64,000 nt of DNA from Effrenium voratum (Eukaryota > Sar > Dinophyceae > Suessiales > Symbiodiniaceae), in NCBI GenBank assembly GCA_963377175.1, contig CAUJNA010002724.1:801918-865917 (forward strand), written 5' to 3'. The translations under genes were made by a program, and so were the position numbers. This document shows, piece after piece, positions 54,654 to 64,000 of this stretch. The notes under the pieces were generated by a model. That model was given only the letters and a program-made list of their open reading frames with translations, was not told the origin of the DNA and did no database searches. Numbering within the stretch: the stretch's first letter is position 1; the number at the start of each line of letters is the position of its first letter.

Positions 54654-56440
54654 AACCCCAGAGCCAATCTACACCTAGTGCTCACTCGCCTGCTTCTTGC
54701 TTTCTTGCGACAACATGAAAAGCAACAAACGCTCTCATGGGATAGCAAGGACCCGGCAATTCTTCAAAACACGCCTCGAAGGTTTACAACAAACATCAGC
54801 TGCACAAAGTACTAGCAGGGTTGTGCAAAAATCGGTTCAATTCAGCCCTGATCCCCTTTGACTTGTAACGAGCAGACCCGGGTCCCCTTTAAAGAAACCA
54901 CCCCGGGAGCTGTTGCACAACCTAGCCCCCTAGTGACGGGCCTGCGCCAAAAGCAGCTCGGTGTGCAGCTCTGACAGCCTTAGGAGCTCGGATTTTTCGT
55001 GCTTCGAGGTGCGGCGAAGTCCGCGGGAATTCGAAGGTCTGAAACGCGACCGAAATCTAAGGTGCCAAGCCTTCACAATATGACTCGATCACTTCAAAGT
55101 GGGTGAGCATCACAGAACTTGTCTGTGCTTGAAATAGTTTTGCTGGCGGCGTGAGCACCAACTTGGTAGATCCGCGTCCAAACTCGGTCTTCGAACCACG
55201 CCGCGGTGAAAGTACCCTTTGTGTGGGCAGCAAACGGGCTGACTCTCTTATTGATGGGCCTATTTAACTTTCTGCCAACGCATCGCCTCTACTTCGTGGT
55301 CAGTCCGACAAAGAACGGTGAGCAGCTGAGTAATGTTGCAGCTGGGGGACACAAACAATAAGTACGAAATCCTGCACCGGTTCAGGGTAAAACCCCACAA
55401 ATACTGTGAAAAACCACCCAGGTTTGCTTGCGCTTCCAATTTGCTCCGCAAGGGAAAATTAAAATAGCCATGAACAAGTGTCCACCCAACCTAGAGCGGT
55501 CAAAGTATGCCGCTCCAGAGAGGGTCACCTGGCTTGGAAACAGATGGACCAAAGACTGCTGGATTGTTGTGCGAACCTCTTAAAGCAAACTCCTGCCTCT
55601 GCCCCTCCCAGCTTTCTCATATAAGGGGACTGGCCAAAAGCCAGTCCACAACTCTGTTGCTGCCCCAAGAATGGCACAAAGTCCACCACCGAACCAACAT
55701 GGGCGAATTCATTGTATCTGTATATATATATATATTACATGTATACATAAATATGAAGACAACAAGGGCTTGCCTCTTAAATAGGGAAGCCCACAGACCG
55801 CTCCCCTGATGCCTCGCGCCTGGGCGTCTAGCCGTGCCTGGCTCTCCGCGAGCTCCTTCTCTCCCAGCGCCTGCGGATCGATCCATGCGGCGTCTTTTTG
55901 TTCTCGTTTTTTTGGTGGGTGACCCCCACTTTGCTCGGTGGCTGACTCCAGGGCTGTGGGAAATGGAATCCACTGTGATACAAGAAAACCACCTTCCCAA
56001 AGACTACGCCCCCAACGGGGAGGTTCCCTTACAGAAGTGGGGATAAATCCCCTGATCCCACAATCCTGCTGTTGACCCCGCTCCAAAAAGTGAGTTCAGC
56101 TAGTTCAGCTGCCGCAGCTGTTTCCCGAAAAGGTTTAACCAAAGAGTCATAAACATCTTTTAGGGGCGGCCATCTTTTTGAAGGGGTACCCCATTCTTCT
56201 TTTGTGGAACACCGAGAGCCAACCCGAAAGCCATGTGCGGGGGCTCCCGGTTCCTAAAAAAAAGAACCCGCCTGTACAGCTTTTGTCTTTTCTGGAGGGC
56301 ACCTCAAAAATCCGCCGACCCCATGCCTGGTCCAGAATGGACCATGCTTTCGGCATGGGGGCGGTGTGTTCTGTGTTGCTTTTGTTGATATGCTTTCCAT
56401 AAGTTTAATGTGAATATGATTATGTAGATATATATATATA
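54654..56440. other. Host DNA with candidate minus-strand exons
   Basis: At 54930-55020 the minus frame reads SKHEKSELLRLSELHTELLL then AQARH, and at 55809-55871 ALGEKELAESQARLDAQARG; both are heptad-like and GC-rich. A TATATATA tract is at 55722-55736. A segment at 55947-56075 (GGGAAATGGAATCCACTGTG) recurs at 60860-60990. Confidence 0.45.
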
Positions 56441-56479
56441 TAACCTATATGTCCCTTGGGGCGGCCCTTGGGGCTGGTT

Positions 56480-57060
56480 TCTACGTCAGCTGGATTTCTG
56501 GATTTCTGGATTTCTGGATCTCTGGATTTCTGGATCTCTGGATTTCTGGAATTCTGGATTTCCCCCCCCTCCCCCCCTCCCCCTCCCCCCCCTCCCTCCC
56601 CCTCCCCCCTCCCCCTCCCCCCCCTCCCCCTCCCCCCCTCCCCCCCTCCCCCTCCCCCCCCCCCCCCCCCTCCCCCCCCCTCCCCCTTCCCCCAGTCTTC
56701 CGTAGTCTTCCGGCTTCTCCCAGTAATCTTCCGTAATCTTTCGGCTTCTTCCCGTAGTCTTCCGTAGTCTTCCGGCTTCTTCCCGTAGTCTTCCGTGTGG
56801 TCTTCCGCCTTCTTCCCGTAATCTTCCGTAATCTTTCGGCTTCTTCCAGTAGTCTTTCGTAGTCTTCCGGCTTCTTCCCGTAGTCTTCCGTAGTCTTCCG
56901 TAGTCTTCCGTAGTCTTCCGGCTTCTTCCCGTAGTCTTCCGAAATCTTTCAAGCTTCTTCCCGTAAATTTCCGCAATCTTTCGGCTTCTTCCCGTAGTCT
57001 TCCGTAATCTTCCGGCTTCTTCTCCTAGTCTTCCGATACTGTTTCGGGACCAAACAACGC
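56480..57060. repeat. Three adjoining minisatellites
   Basis: TGGATTTC/TGGATCTC units (about 10 bp) at 56488-56560, a C/T-only tract CCCCCTCCC at 56562-56695, and an array of GTAGTCTTCC/GGCTTCTTCCC units at about 56696-57060. The minus-strand frame over the last part gives a repetitive EDYGRLREEA peptide, probably only repeat translation. Confidence 0.85.
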
Positions 57061-57119
57061 GCGTGTCCTGTGCTTTCGGGCTTCTTCCCTAGGCTTCGGG
57101 TAGTCTTCCCCCACCCCTC

Positions 57120-57420
57120 CGCCCCCCCCTGTGTCTGTCTATGTCTGTCTACGTATCTGCATCTGTCTTCGTGTCCGCGAAGACCCCCCCTGCCCCTGCG
57201 TGTCTGTCTGTGTCTCTTTGTGTCTGTCTGGGTCTGTCTGCGTCTGTCTTCGTGTCCGCGAAGACCCCTTGCGTGTCTGTCTCTGTCTCTTTGTGTCTGT
57301 CTGTGTCTGTCTGTGTCTGTCTACGTATCTGCGTCTTTCTTCGTGTCCCCCCCCCCCCGCGTGTCTGTCTGTGTGTCTTTGTGTCTGTCTGTGTCTGTCT
57401 ACATATCGCGTGCTTTCTCT
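57120..57420 (+). repeat. TGTCTGTC minisatellite
   Basis: Tandem GTGTCTGTCT with interspersed CTTCGTGTCCGCGAAGACCC, itself an inverted repeat (CTTCGTGTCCGCGAAG), in three partly degenerate higher-order units of about 80-110 bp. Confidence 0.8.
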
Positions 57421-58408
57421 CGTCCCGGGCCGAAATTCTAAGGTGTGTGGGGGCGGCGGAACCAGGCCGCAGGCCATTAAATAAGCGGGTTCCCCACCCC
57501 AAGGGCACCGAGAATGACGCACCCTAGATGTCCCCCTTTGACCTCCCAGAAGGAAACTGAAAGGCGACGGGGAAAGCCGCCCGTTCTTCGTTCGGAAACA
57601 TGGGTATGAATCTTGATTGGCTCTATTTCCACCAACCATTTCGAAATATGTTCCCCGTGAAAGCTCAGAAAGCTACATCCTTAAACACAGAGCTCGACAG
57701 CGGTCAAAGTCAAAAGCAGAGATCCCTTGGGGGCCCGGGCTCAGAGATCTTGGAACCAAAAAACGAGACCCTCCCACAAAGAAACAGAAGGAACCAAGAA
57801 CCGTTCTTTGGAAGACCAGGTTCCTACAAGGGCCATTTCCTGTACGGGTTCCTTCCATTTGTTTTGGGGGAGGGCAAGTATGTGTTCAAACGAGAGAGAA
57901 ACAGCTTACCACCTCTCAAAGAGGGCGTTGAAATATTTGGGCCTGTCCGCTTTCTAGGGAACCCTTTTGGTTTTCAAAGGAATAGGGGGCTCACCTGAGA
58001 AAAGGCACTCCCATGATAGAGAGTGAGAGCACTGCATTGCAACCCTGCATTGGGGGCTCCCATTAACATCGCAAAGGGAAGCTCACCTTGATTTGGCCCA
58101 AAGTTGGGGGTGTGTCTGGAAATGTTCATGGGGGACTTGTCTCTCCTACTTCATTTTTGGGGTGGTTCCCCTTGAATCCTGGAACAACCAACACCCCCAA
58201 AAGGGGCACCCCCCCAAAAAAAACACACACACGCACACACAGACACAGGCACACACAGGGGTGTGTCGTTTTTAGGGGCCCCCTTTTGGGTTTCCTCTTT
58301 GAAAAAATCAATGAAAGTGGGTTCTATATATATATATATATATATTTAAAAGCAAGGCCCTGAAGCCCCCCATGCGCCCGAAGCCGGCCCCGCCTTCTTT
58401 GGCTGCAC

Positions 58409-58459
58409 CTCTTCCTGCAGCTCGGCGCTCACAGCCGCCAGCTCTGACGCGATCGCTGC
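58409..58459 (-). CDS. Candidate coiled-coil exon with plausible splice sites (host)
   Basis: On the minus strand GGTCGCAG precedes CGATCGCGTCAGAGCTGGCG and the stretch ends GAAGAG before GTGCAG, giving AG and GT borders around AIASELAAVSAELQEE, a clean coiled-coil peptide. Confidence 0.4.
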
Positions 58460-58573
58460 GACCGTCCACGGGCCCCGCTGTAATCCAAACCGAATGACCA
58501 GAAACCCCACATCGCTCACCATGAACCCCATGAAACCATCTAGTAGAACCACCTGAGTCAGAATAACTTCCCC

Positions 58574-58700
58574 GGTATAATTCAAATGGTCTACCCAGAA
58601 CCATGTAAGGAATTAGAAAGGCGGCGAAAGGCCCCCATTTATGGCAAGGGGATGTTCCCTTACTCACCTTTATCTACCCGAATCGGTTTTGATTGTGGCT
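58574..58700 (+). repeat. Dispersed repeat, copy B
   Basis: Same family and orientation as 46224-46350. Confidence 0.75.
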
Positions 58701-61100
58701 CAGGCGGTAGCCCTTTTAAGTTTCCCACCAAGACCCAGGATTTTTTGGGTGGACAAACCCCGAGCCCCAAGCGCAAGCTCAAAATCCCTATCCACAGGGT
58801 GCACCATCCTCCTGCTGACTTTGAGAACGCGAAGTTCAAGATGACGGCCAAGCATCAAGCATAGAATTACAAACGGCTATGAATGTCAAGAGTTCGAACC
58901 ACCTCAACAGCGGCTAAACAGTGGTTGGCGGACATGAACCGCCTAAATTATGTTCACGAAAGGCTCCCCCATGAAAATTAACGCCCGTATACATGTGCAT
59001 ATATATATATAAAGGGTGTATATATATATATACATATCTATATATATATATGGGGCTGAAAGAACAACTCAGGCCAGAAATGGAAGGTTGGAATTCTACC
59101 TCTCTTTTTCTTGTTCTTCTGTTGGCTCCACCATGTTTTCCACCTGCACGAGTTGACATGGAACCCAAGAAACGCCAGACTGCTGAGGCAGCTAAGGCGC
59201 CCTTTGCTCAAAACGTTTCTTGAAATTCCATCTTCGTGAGTAATTCAGACTACACCTCGCCTGGGATAGGGCACCGATAGGTTTGCCTTCTCGATCATAC
59301 ATGGCCAACCGAGACCCAGAAGAAACCCCGAGGAAAAATCGATGTTGGTTGGGAGATCCCATTCATCATCCATGGCCATGGGTGTGGTTTCTCGCGAAAC
59401 CCGCGAGCCTTCCAACTCCGCGCGGTGCGCTTGCCGGCCCGCCGCCGCCTCTCTCGCGGTCCGAGTTGGACCGTTGCACGCGGGAAGCGTTTTGGGGGCA
59501 CCCGAAAACCAAACAGGGCCGTTTCCGAATTTGGGACTCCGAGCAAACTGCCCAAAAGGTGGTTTGGTATAGGGTTTTTCATGGGAAAGAGAAGCTTCCG
59601 AGGAGATGCCCCGGATGGTTCAGGCCGTGTAATCCCCATGCCAGCCTTCTTTTCTAGGTGGAGCGGTCTCTCTGGAGGCCAAAGCACCGCTCCGGCAGAA
59701 AGGAACGTCACTTGGAAAAATTGCTGAAGCTCTAGCCATCCAAGAAAGTGGGGGGGAAAACATAGCCCCCGTGCAACAAGTGACTCGGGTTTTGGCCAAG
59801 GGATCTTCAACCAAAGAGGTGATTTCAGTCAACCAAAACAGCAGCCAAGTATGCCAACTATTGCAAGCAGAACCAGCGGAGCCCGTCCTAGTGCTCGCGG
59901 ATTTTCTGGGTGTGGTCACTGGCGTGAACTGGACTTGAAGTCCGCTGTTGGGTCGGCTGGAAAGCCGGCCAGCAATTGCCTTCCTGTTGCTTCGACCTTG
60001 AAAACCCTAGAAATTGGGAAAACATTCTTGAGCCCCTTGCACAAAAGATCGGAAAGCATGTGCCCAGTATAGATTCCCTTTAAAACCAACAGGGGAACAT
60101 TGAACAGAATCTTAAGCAAATGGAAGTTGTGGGTTGTCTAGAAATGTGTGCATCGTGTTTCAGTAGATCCACTTTGTTGAGGTTTCTAAAGAAAAATGAT
60201 AACAATAATTTAGTCATAGATTCCCTTGAAAACCAATGGTGGAAACTTGCCCTCCCTACTAACATGGGAGCTGACAGAGGCTCCGAAAAACAGGGCGATA
60301 TTGAGGTTAATTTTGCTGATTGCGTTTCATGGGTGTTGAGTTTACTGGAGGGCCCGAAAACAAAACTCCACTGTTGGTGCTACTCATTACTGTATGTAGA
60401 AACCCAAACGCCCCCGTGTGGTGCTTCCTTTCCTTTCTCTTCTGAGGGGCTGTTCCTTTGAAACTACAACTGCTTAAAGCGGCCTGGTTATAAGCCGCAA
60501 AAGCCATGGTTATAAGTCTCGTGCAATCAGCACGTACCTGACGGAACGAATCGATCGCCCCTTGGAGTACCCAAACATCCTATGGTTGTTAAGGGCCCCC
60601 CAATAGAGGGCCCCCAATCCCAACAGGGGCCAATAGCGACAAACAAGGTCTAGGAGCTCTCTTGGGTTCTTTTTTAGCTGTTTGCGGGGGGGCCTGACAA
60701 ACAGTACCCATGTGAAGGGTGTTCCCCTCCAAATGTGGCCTGATTCCCTACATTTCACCCAGAATCGCACACCCAAACAAAAATTGAACTGGTTGGTTTT
60801 GATCTGGGCTCAACATTCATTCCCCTGACAACCAGCCCCAAGTACAAAAGACCTTTAACACAGGGCTGTGGGGAATGGAATCCACTTCCGTGATACAACG
60901 GAAGGGGCTTCAAGACGAGTTTGATCACATGCTGATTCCCTTTCACAGAACTGGTTTGATAAACCGAGTGATCCCCACAACCCTGCTTTACCACGAGCTC
61001 CTTTTCCAACGTTAACATCCCAAAACCTGTAAGACAAAAGCACCAAGTGTAACGAACCCAAGCAAAAAAGAATCATGCTCCATCCCCCCAAAAAAAACAA
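58701..61100. other. Host DNA; no supported complete gene
   Basis: TATATATA tracts at 58999-59050. A minus-strand helical frame at about 59405-59470 (TAREAAAGRQAHRAELEGSR) is a further possible exon. Repeat segments at 60590-60625 and 60860-60990 match 29060-29090 and 55947-56075. Confidence 0.45.
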
Positions 61101-61214
61101 CTTTGCCATGAGCTCCTTCTCCCCACGATTTCGCTCAGCTCGGATTCGCCCGCGCCCCCCCGCCTCCCAGCGCACCTGCGCCAGCTCCGCACGGAGCTCC
61201 GCCTGTCCGTCGAC
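61101..61214 (-). CDS. Candidate coiled-coil exon (host), most upstream of the series
   Basis: The minus frame reads VDGQAELRAELAQVRWEAGG then RGRIRAERNRGEKELMAK, GC-rich and heptad-like, followed by A-runs and intron-like sequence. It is the highest-coordinate member of the minus-strand series. Confidence 0.4.
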
Positions 61215-62040
61215 TTGCGTTCCAACCATCGGAGGTGTGTACTATGTATTTTATCTCTGTGTGGGTGGGTGTTTCTTGTGTGTTTTCAATGTAAACCAAC
61301 GGGGTTGTATAGGAAAAAATGGGGTTGGGTGTGTGTGTGTGTATTTCTTGTGCTTTTTCAATGTAAGCCAATGGGGTTATATATAAAACCATGGGGGAGT
61401 GAATAAAAGCAGATATAGAAGCACATGGTGCCTTTATAAAAACAGTTGGTGTCTTGTGCATATACATCCATTGGATTGTTTACAAAAAGCCATTGGGTTG
61501 TTTGTACAAACATTTGTTTGCTGTATATCATTACGATTATCATTATTGTCATGATTGGTATTATCATTATCATCATAAGTACTACTGTTGTTATTAGTAG
61601 TATTATTATTGTTAACAAAAACGGGTGCTTGTATTTATTTGTAAAAACGCTGGGTGTTTATGCAAACTTTGTGAATGAGTGTTGATGGTGTGTTTGCGTA
61701 GGCTTGAGGGTTTGTGCAGGTTTTTAAGGTTTGTGCTGGTTTTGAAGGGTTCGAAGGTTTGAAGGTTTGTGTGTGTGTTGGTTTGAAGGTGTAGGTATTC
61801 AAGGTGTGTATAAGTTGTAGGGGGTTGTTCGGGGTTGAAGGATTGTGGTATATTGAAGGTGTGTGTGTGTGTAGGTTTTGAAGCTTTCAAGGCTTTGCAA
61901 GTTTCAAGGTTTAAAGGTGCGTGTGAGGTTTTAAAGGTTTGCGTAAATTTTGAAGGTTTGTGAATGTTTGTGAAGGCTTTTAAGGTGTGGAAGGGTTAGG
62001 TTTGAAGGTTTGAAGGTGGGCGGACAAAATATCCGCGCCA
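61215..62040. repeat. Low-complexity GT-rich region with partial duplications
   Basis: Two copies of a segment with TTTTCAATGTAAACCAACGG (61285 and about 61350), an ATTATCATTATCAT tract (61535-61615), and a long G/T-rich minisatellite of GAAGGTTTGTG units (61690-62025). No gene seen. Confidence 0.7.
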
Positions 62041-64000
62041 ATCAGCAGCTGTTGAGATTGGCGGTTGATCTTAGGCAGTATGCATAGGATGTGTGGTACT
62101 TTGTCCAGAGAACACGGAGCTTCTTTTGAATCCGCCCAACTCAAGCATACCAAGCACCTAGGGCCGCTTTTGTGAAGCCCGGGTTTCACGCCCGGATGGC
62201 TAAAGCCATTGGACTCGCAACGCTCGCAGCTCACATGTCTCATTGGTGAGCGCCGAAAGCTTCCGAAGCGTTGGTTCTGCCAAGGCTGCAAAGGGAAAAA
62301 AACACAGGGCTCGCTACGCCCGTCTGCGTCCATGGAGGTTCGCGCTCGAGTGCCAGCAAGTGAGCCAAAAGCTCTGTGAGCGTTTTGGATTTGAGTGAAA
62401 CTGACATTTAAGTACCTGAGATGTATCGACCCCTGCGAAGCAAAAAAAATATGTGTGGCTAGCGAGGAAAACGTCCCATGGGCAAATTGTCCCGCCCCTA
62501 CGATCCCAAAACATCAATTATGAGGGCGTACCCCGAAAGACCTTCAAACAAGGTAAAATCGTGCGACCCTGCACTGAAAAAAAGCCAGATGGGCCCCAAT
62601 TGAGAAGGAAACCTTCGACCAACTTTCTGTGTGGTTCCCCAATTGAGAAGGGAACCTTCGACCAACTTTCTGTGTGGTTCGGTCATCTTTGAGGAACCAA
62701 AGGAGCATTCGAGAGCCAAAAGCCCGACCGATTCGAATGGCACTCACTCTCTTGTTCTCTCAAGGTTGCTTTGTGGAGAAACCACGAGGGATCCCACCCA
62801 TTTTATGGGCCCCCCATTTTGACACAACACCCTGAGCGGCCGGCCAACTGCGCTCGCTCGCTCTCGCACAGCTCCTCACGCGAGCTAAAGTCCCAAAATC
62901 CTTTCAGAGAATGAAATACCCCTGATAAACATCAAAGTAGGTGGCAAATGGATTTTCAGAGAATGAAATACCCCTGATAAACATCAAAGTAGGTGGCAAA
63001 TGGATGTTCGTCCACCCCAAAATGGAGCCACAGGTTATGCCCCATGGCCAAATGACTCCACCCATGCTGCCAAGGATCTAGAAAGGGGTTTGGTGCTCTT
63101 TGATTGGTTGGGTCACAACTCGTTGGGGTGAGAACTCGGCTCGGAAGGCTCCCTGTCCGGTAATGCTTGCGTACGATCAGGGCGCCGCTTTTGGATGGTG
63201 CTGGTGCTGCGCTGGTGGTGCTCGTGCTGGTGGTGCTGTGCTAAATACATGAAATCAACCAACCGGTCTTGCAAAACACAACGGCCCTAAATTGCTCGCG
63301 GTCGCACGTCTCCTCGATGCCGGCCATAAGTCGGAAGAGACCTGCGCAGGTCCGCTCTCAGAAGCTTCAGAAAATCCCTGAGAGCCATAAGCCATAATCC
63401 AAACCTTTCCCTTCCTCCCACTAGCATGGCACCTGTGGGACCTGGAAGATCAGCTTCTTGGAGGGACCCTCTGTGTTAGGGGAGAGGGTAAACGGTCTTG
63501 GGAAAACCATGCGGGTGTGCTGATCGGGGCGAAAGGAGGTTGCCGCTTGAGGTTGTTGTCATCGGGATTGCGACCGTCTGCAGGCATCGGCGCGGTGCCA
63601 AAGACTTGCTCGACTTTGTACTACGCGCGCGGGCGACCGTTTGTTGGGATCGGCGCGGTTGAATTCAAAAAACGATTCTGCGGTCCGCGGTGTTTCTGCG
63701 GGGGGATTCTTTACACTGTTAGACGATCCCCTTTTCTTGTGGCTTTTTTGTTGAAAGGAAAACCGCCATTCGCTCTCTGCGAGTGCTCCGTGCAGTTTGT
63801 TTGCGCAAGTGGTGATTTTCCGCTGGAATGCGCTTCCCGTGCTTTGTACTCAACAGTAGCGATTGTCCCATGCACCCAGCGCGGACCTAATGCGAGAGCC
63901 GTCGCGCAACACACGCGACAACTTCCAAGGACCAGCTCGCAAGAAGTCAAAGCAACAAAGTTCGAACGGGACCACAGCGAGAGGCACGATCCCCGCAGGA
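62041..64000. other. Host DNA with short tandem duplications; no supported gene
   Basis: Two exact-looking tandem duplications: CCCCAATTGAGAAGG with the following 30 nt (62597 and 62638), and CAGAGAATGAAATACCCC with the following 30 nt (62904 and 62956). A GCTGGTGGTGCT repeat is at 63200-63240. Open frames have no recognisable domain. Confidence 0.55.

Noticed and set aside
56696..57060. Charged coiled-coil protein on the minus strand
   Set aside because: Explained by a 10-11-bp minisatellite; no start, domain or continuation.
62160..62260. Possible tRNA gene (GGATGGCTAAAGCCATTGG)
   Set aside because: Only an A-box-like word; no T-arm or acceptor stem could be paired.

Overview
The window holds an AT-rich, about 21.4-kb integrated DNA element (about 5417-26820) set in more GC-rich, repeat-loaded eukaryotic nuclear DNA. 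The element has inverted terminal repeats of about 0.8 kb and carries the core genes of a Polinton-like virus (PLV) / Maverick-type mobile virus: a double-jelly-roll-type major capsid protein (12241-14237), a probable minor capsid/penton protein (9842-10678), an A32-like packaging ATPase (17214-18017), a retroviral-type (rve) DDE integrase (20552-21493) and a protein-primed-type family B DNA polymerase (21951-25735). It also has a class-3-like lipase, a trimeric-fibre-like protein with a C-terminal S74 intramolecular chaperone domain, and many small zinc-finger proteins. Capsid calls rest on gene order, size and general resemblance; polymerase, integrase, ATPase, lipase and S74 calls rest on visible catalytic motifs.

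Layout: left TIR with a zinc-finger gene; minus-strand genes 6292-10678 (two F-box-like proteins, three probable virion-associated proteins, minor capsid protein); plus-strand block 10723-17184 (lipase, a split small basic protein, major capsid protein, fibre, two small proteins); ATPase on minus; plus-strand block 18076-21493 (small zinc-finger proteins, integrase); polymerase and another zinc-finger gene on minus; a cluster of five palindromic sites; right TIR with a second copy of the terminal gene. Two promoter-like motifs divide the genes: TACTTAAAGAAA upstream of the polymerase and several small genes, and ATCTAATTA/TCTA upstream of several virion genes. Stem-loops lie at the two convergent gene junctions and after one further gene.

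The copy is resident and decaying. The capsid gene is split by a roughly 620-bp host repeat whose near-identical twin is at about 54043-54653, which shows that the element shares its genome with the flanks. A 0.5-kb insert splits another gene, the ATPase has a 33-nt insert carrying stops, and the polymerase, fibre, capsid and three small genes carry frameshifts. Some frameshifts lie in homopolymer runs and could be sequence errors.

The flanks (1-5416 and 26821-64000) contain no complete gene I can support. They hold long tandem arrays (40-bp, 73-bp and about 62-bp units, then about 5.6 kb of a purine-rich satellite of about 93 bp that changes polarity near 32520), simple repeats, dispersed repeat families and tRNA-like fragments. 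A series of short GC-rich stretches, all on the minus strand between about 37.9 and 61.2 kb, reads as coiled-coil peptide and may be exons of one large gene with long introns. This suggests a large, repeat-rich protist genome, perhaps a dinoflagellate or other alga, but I cannot assign the species.
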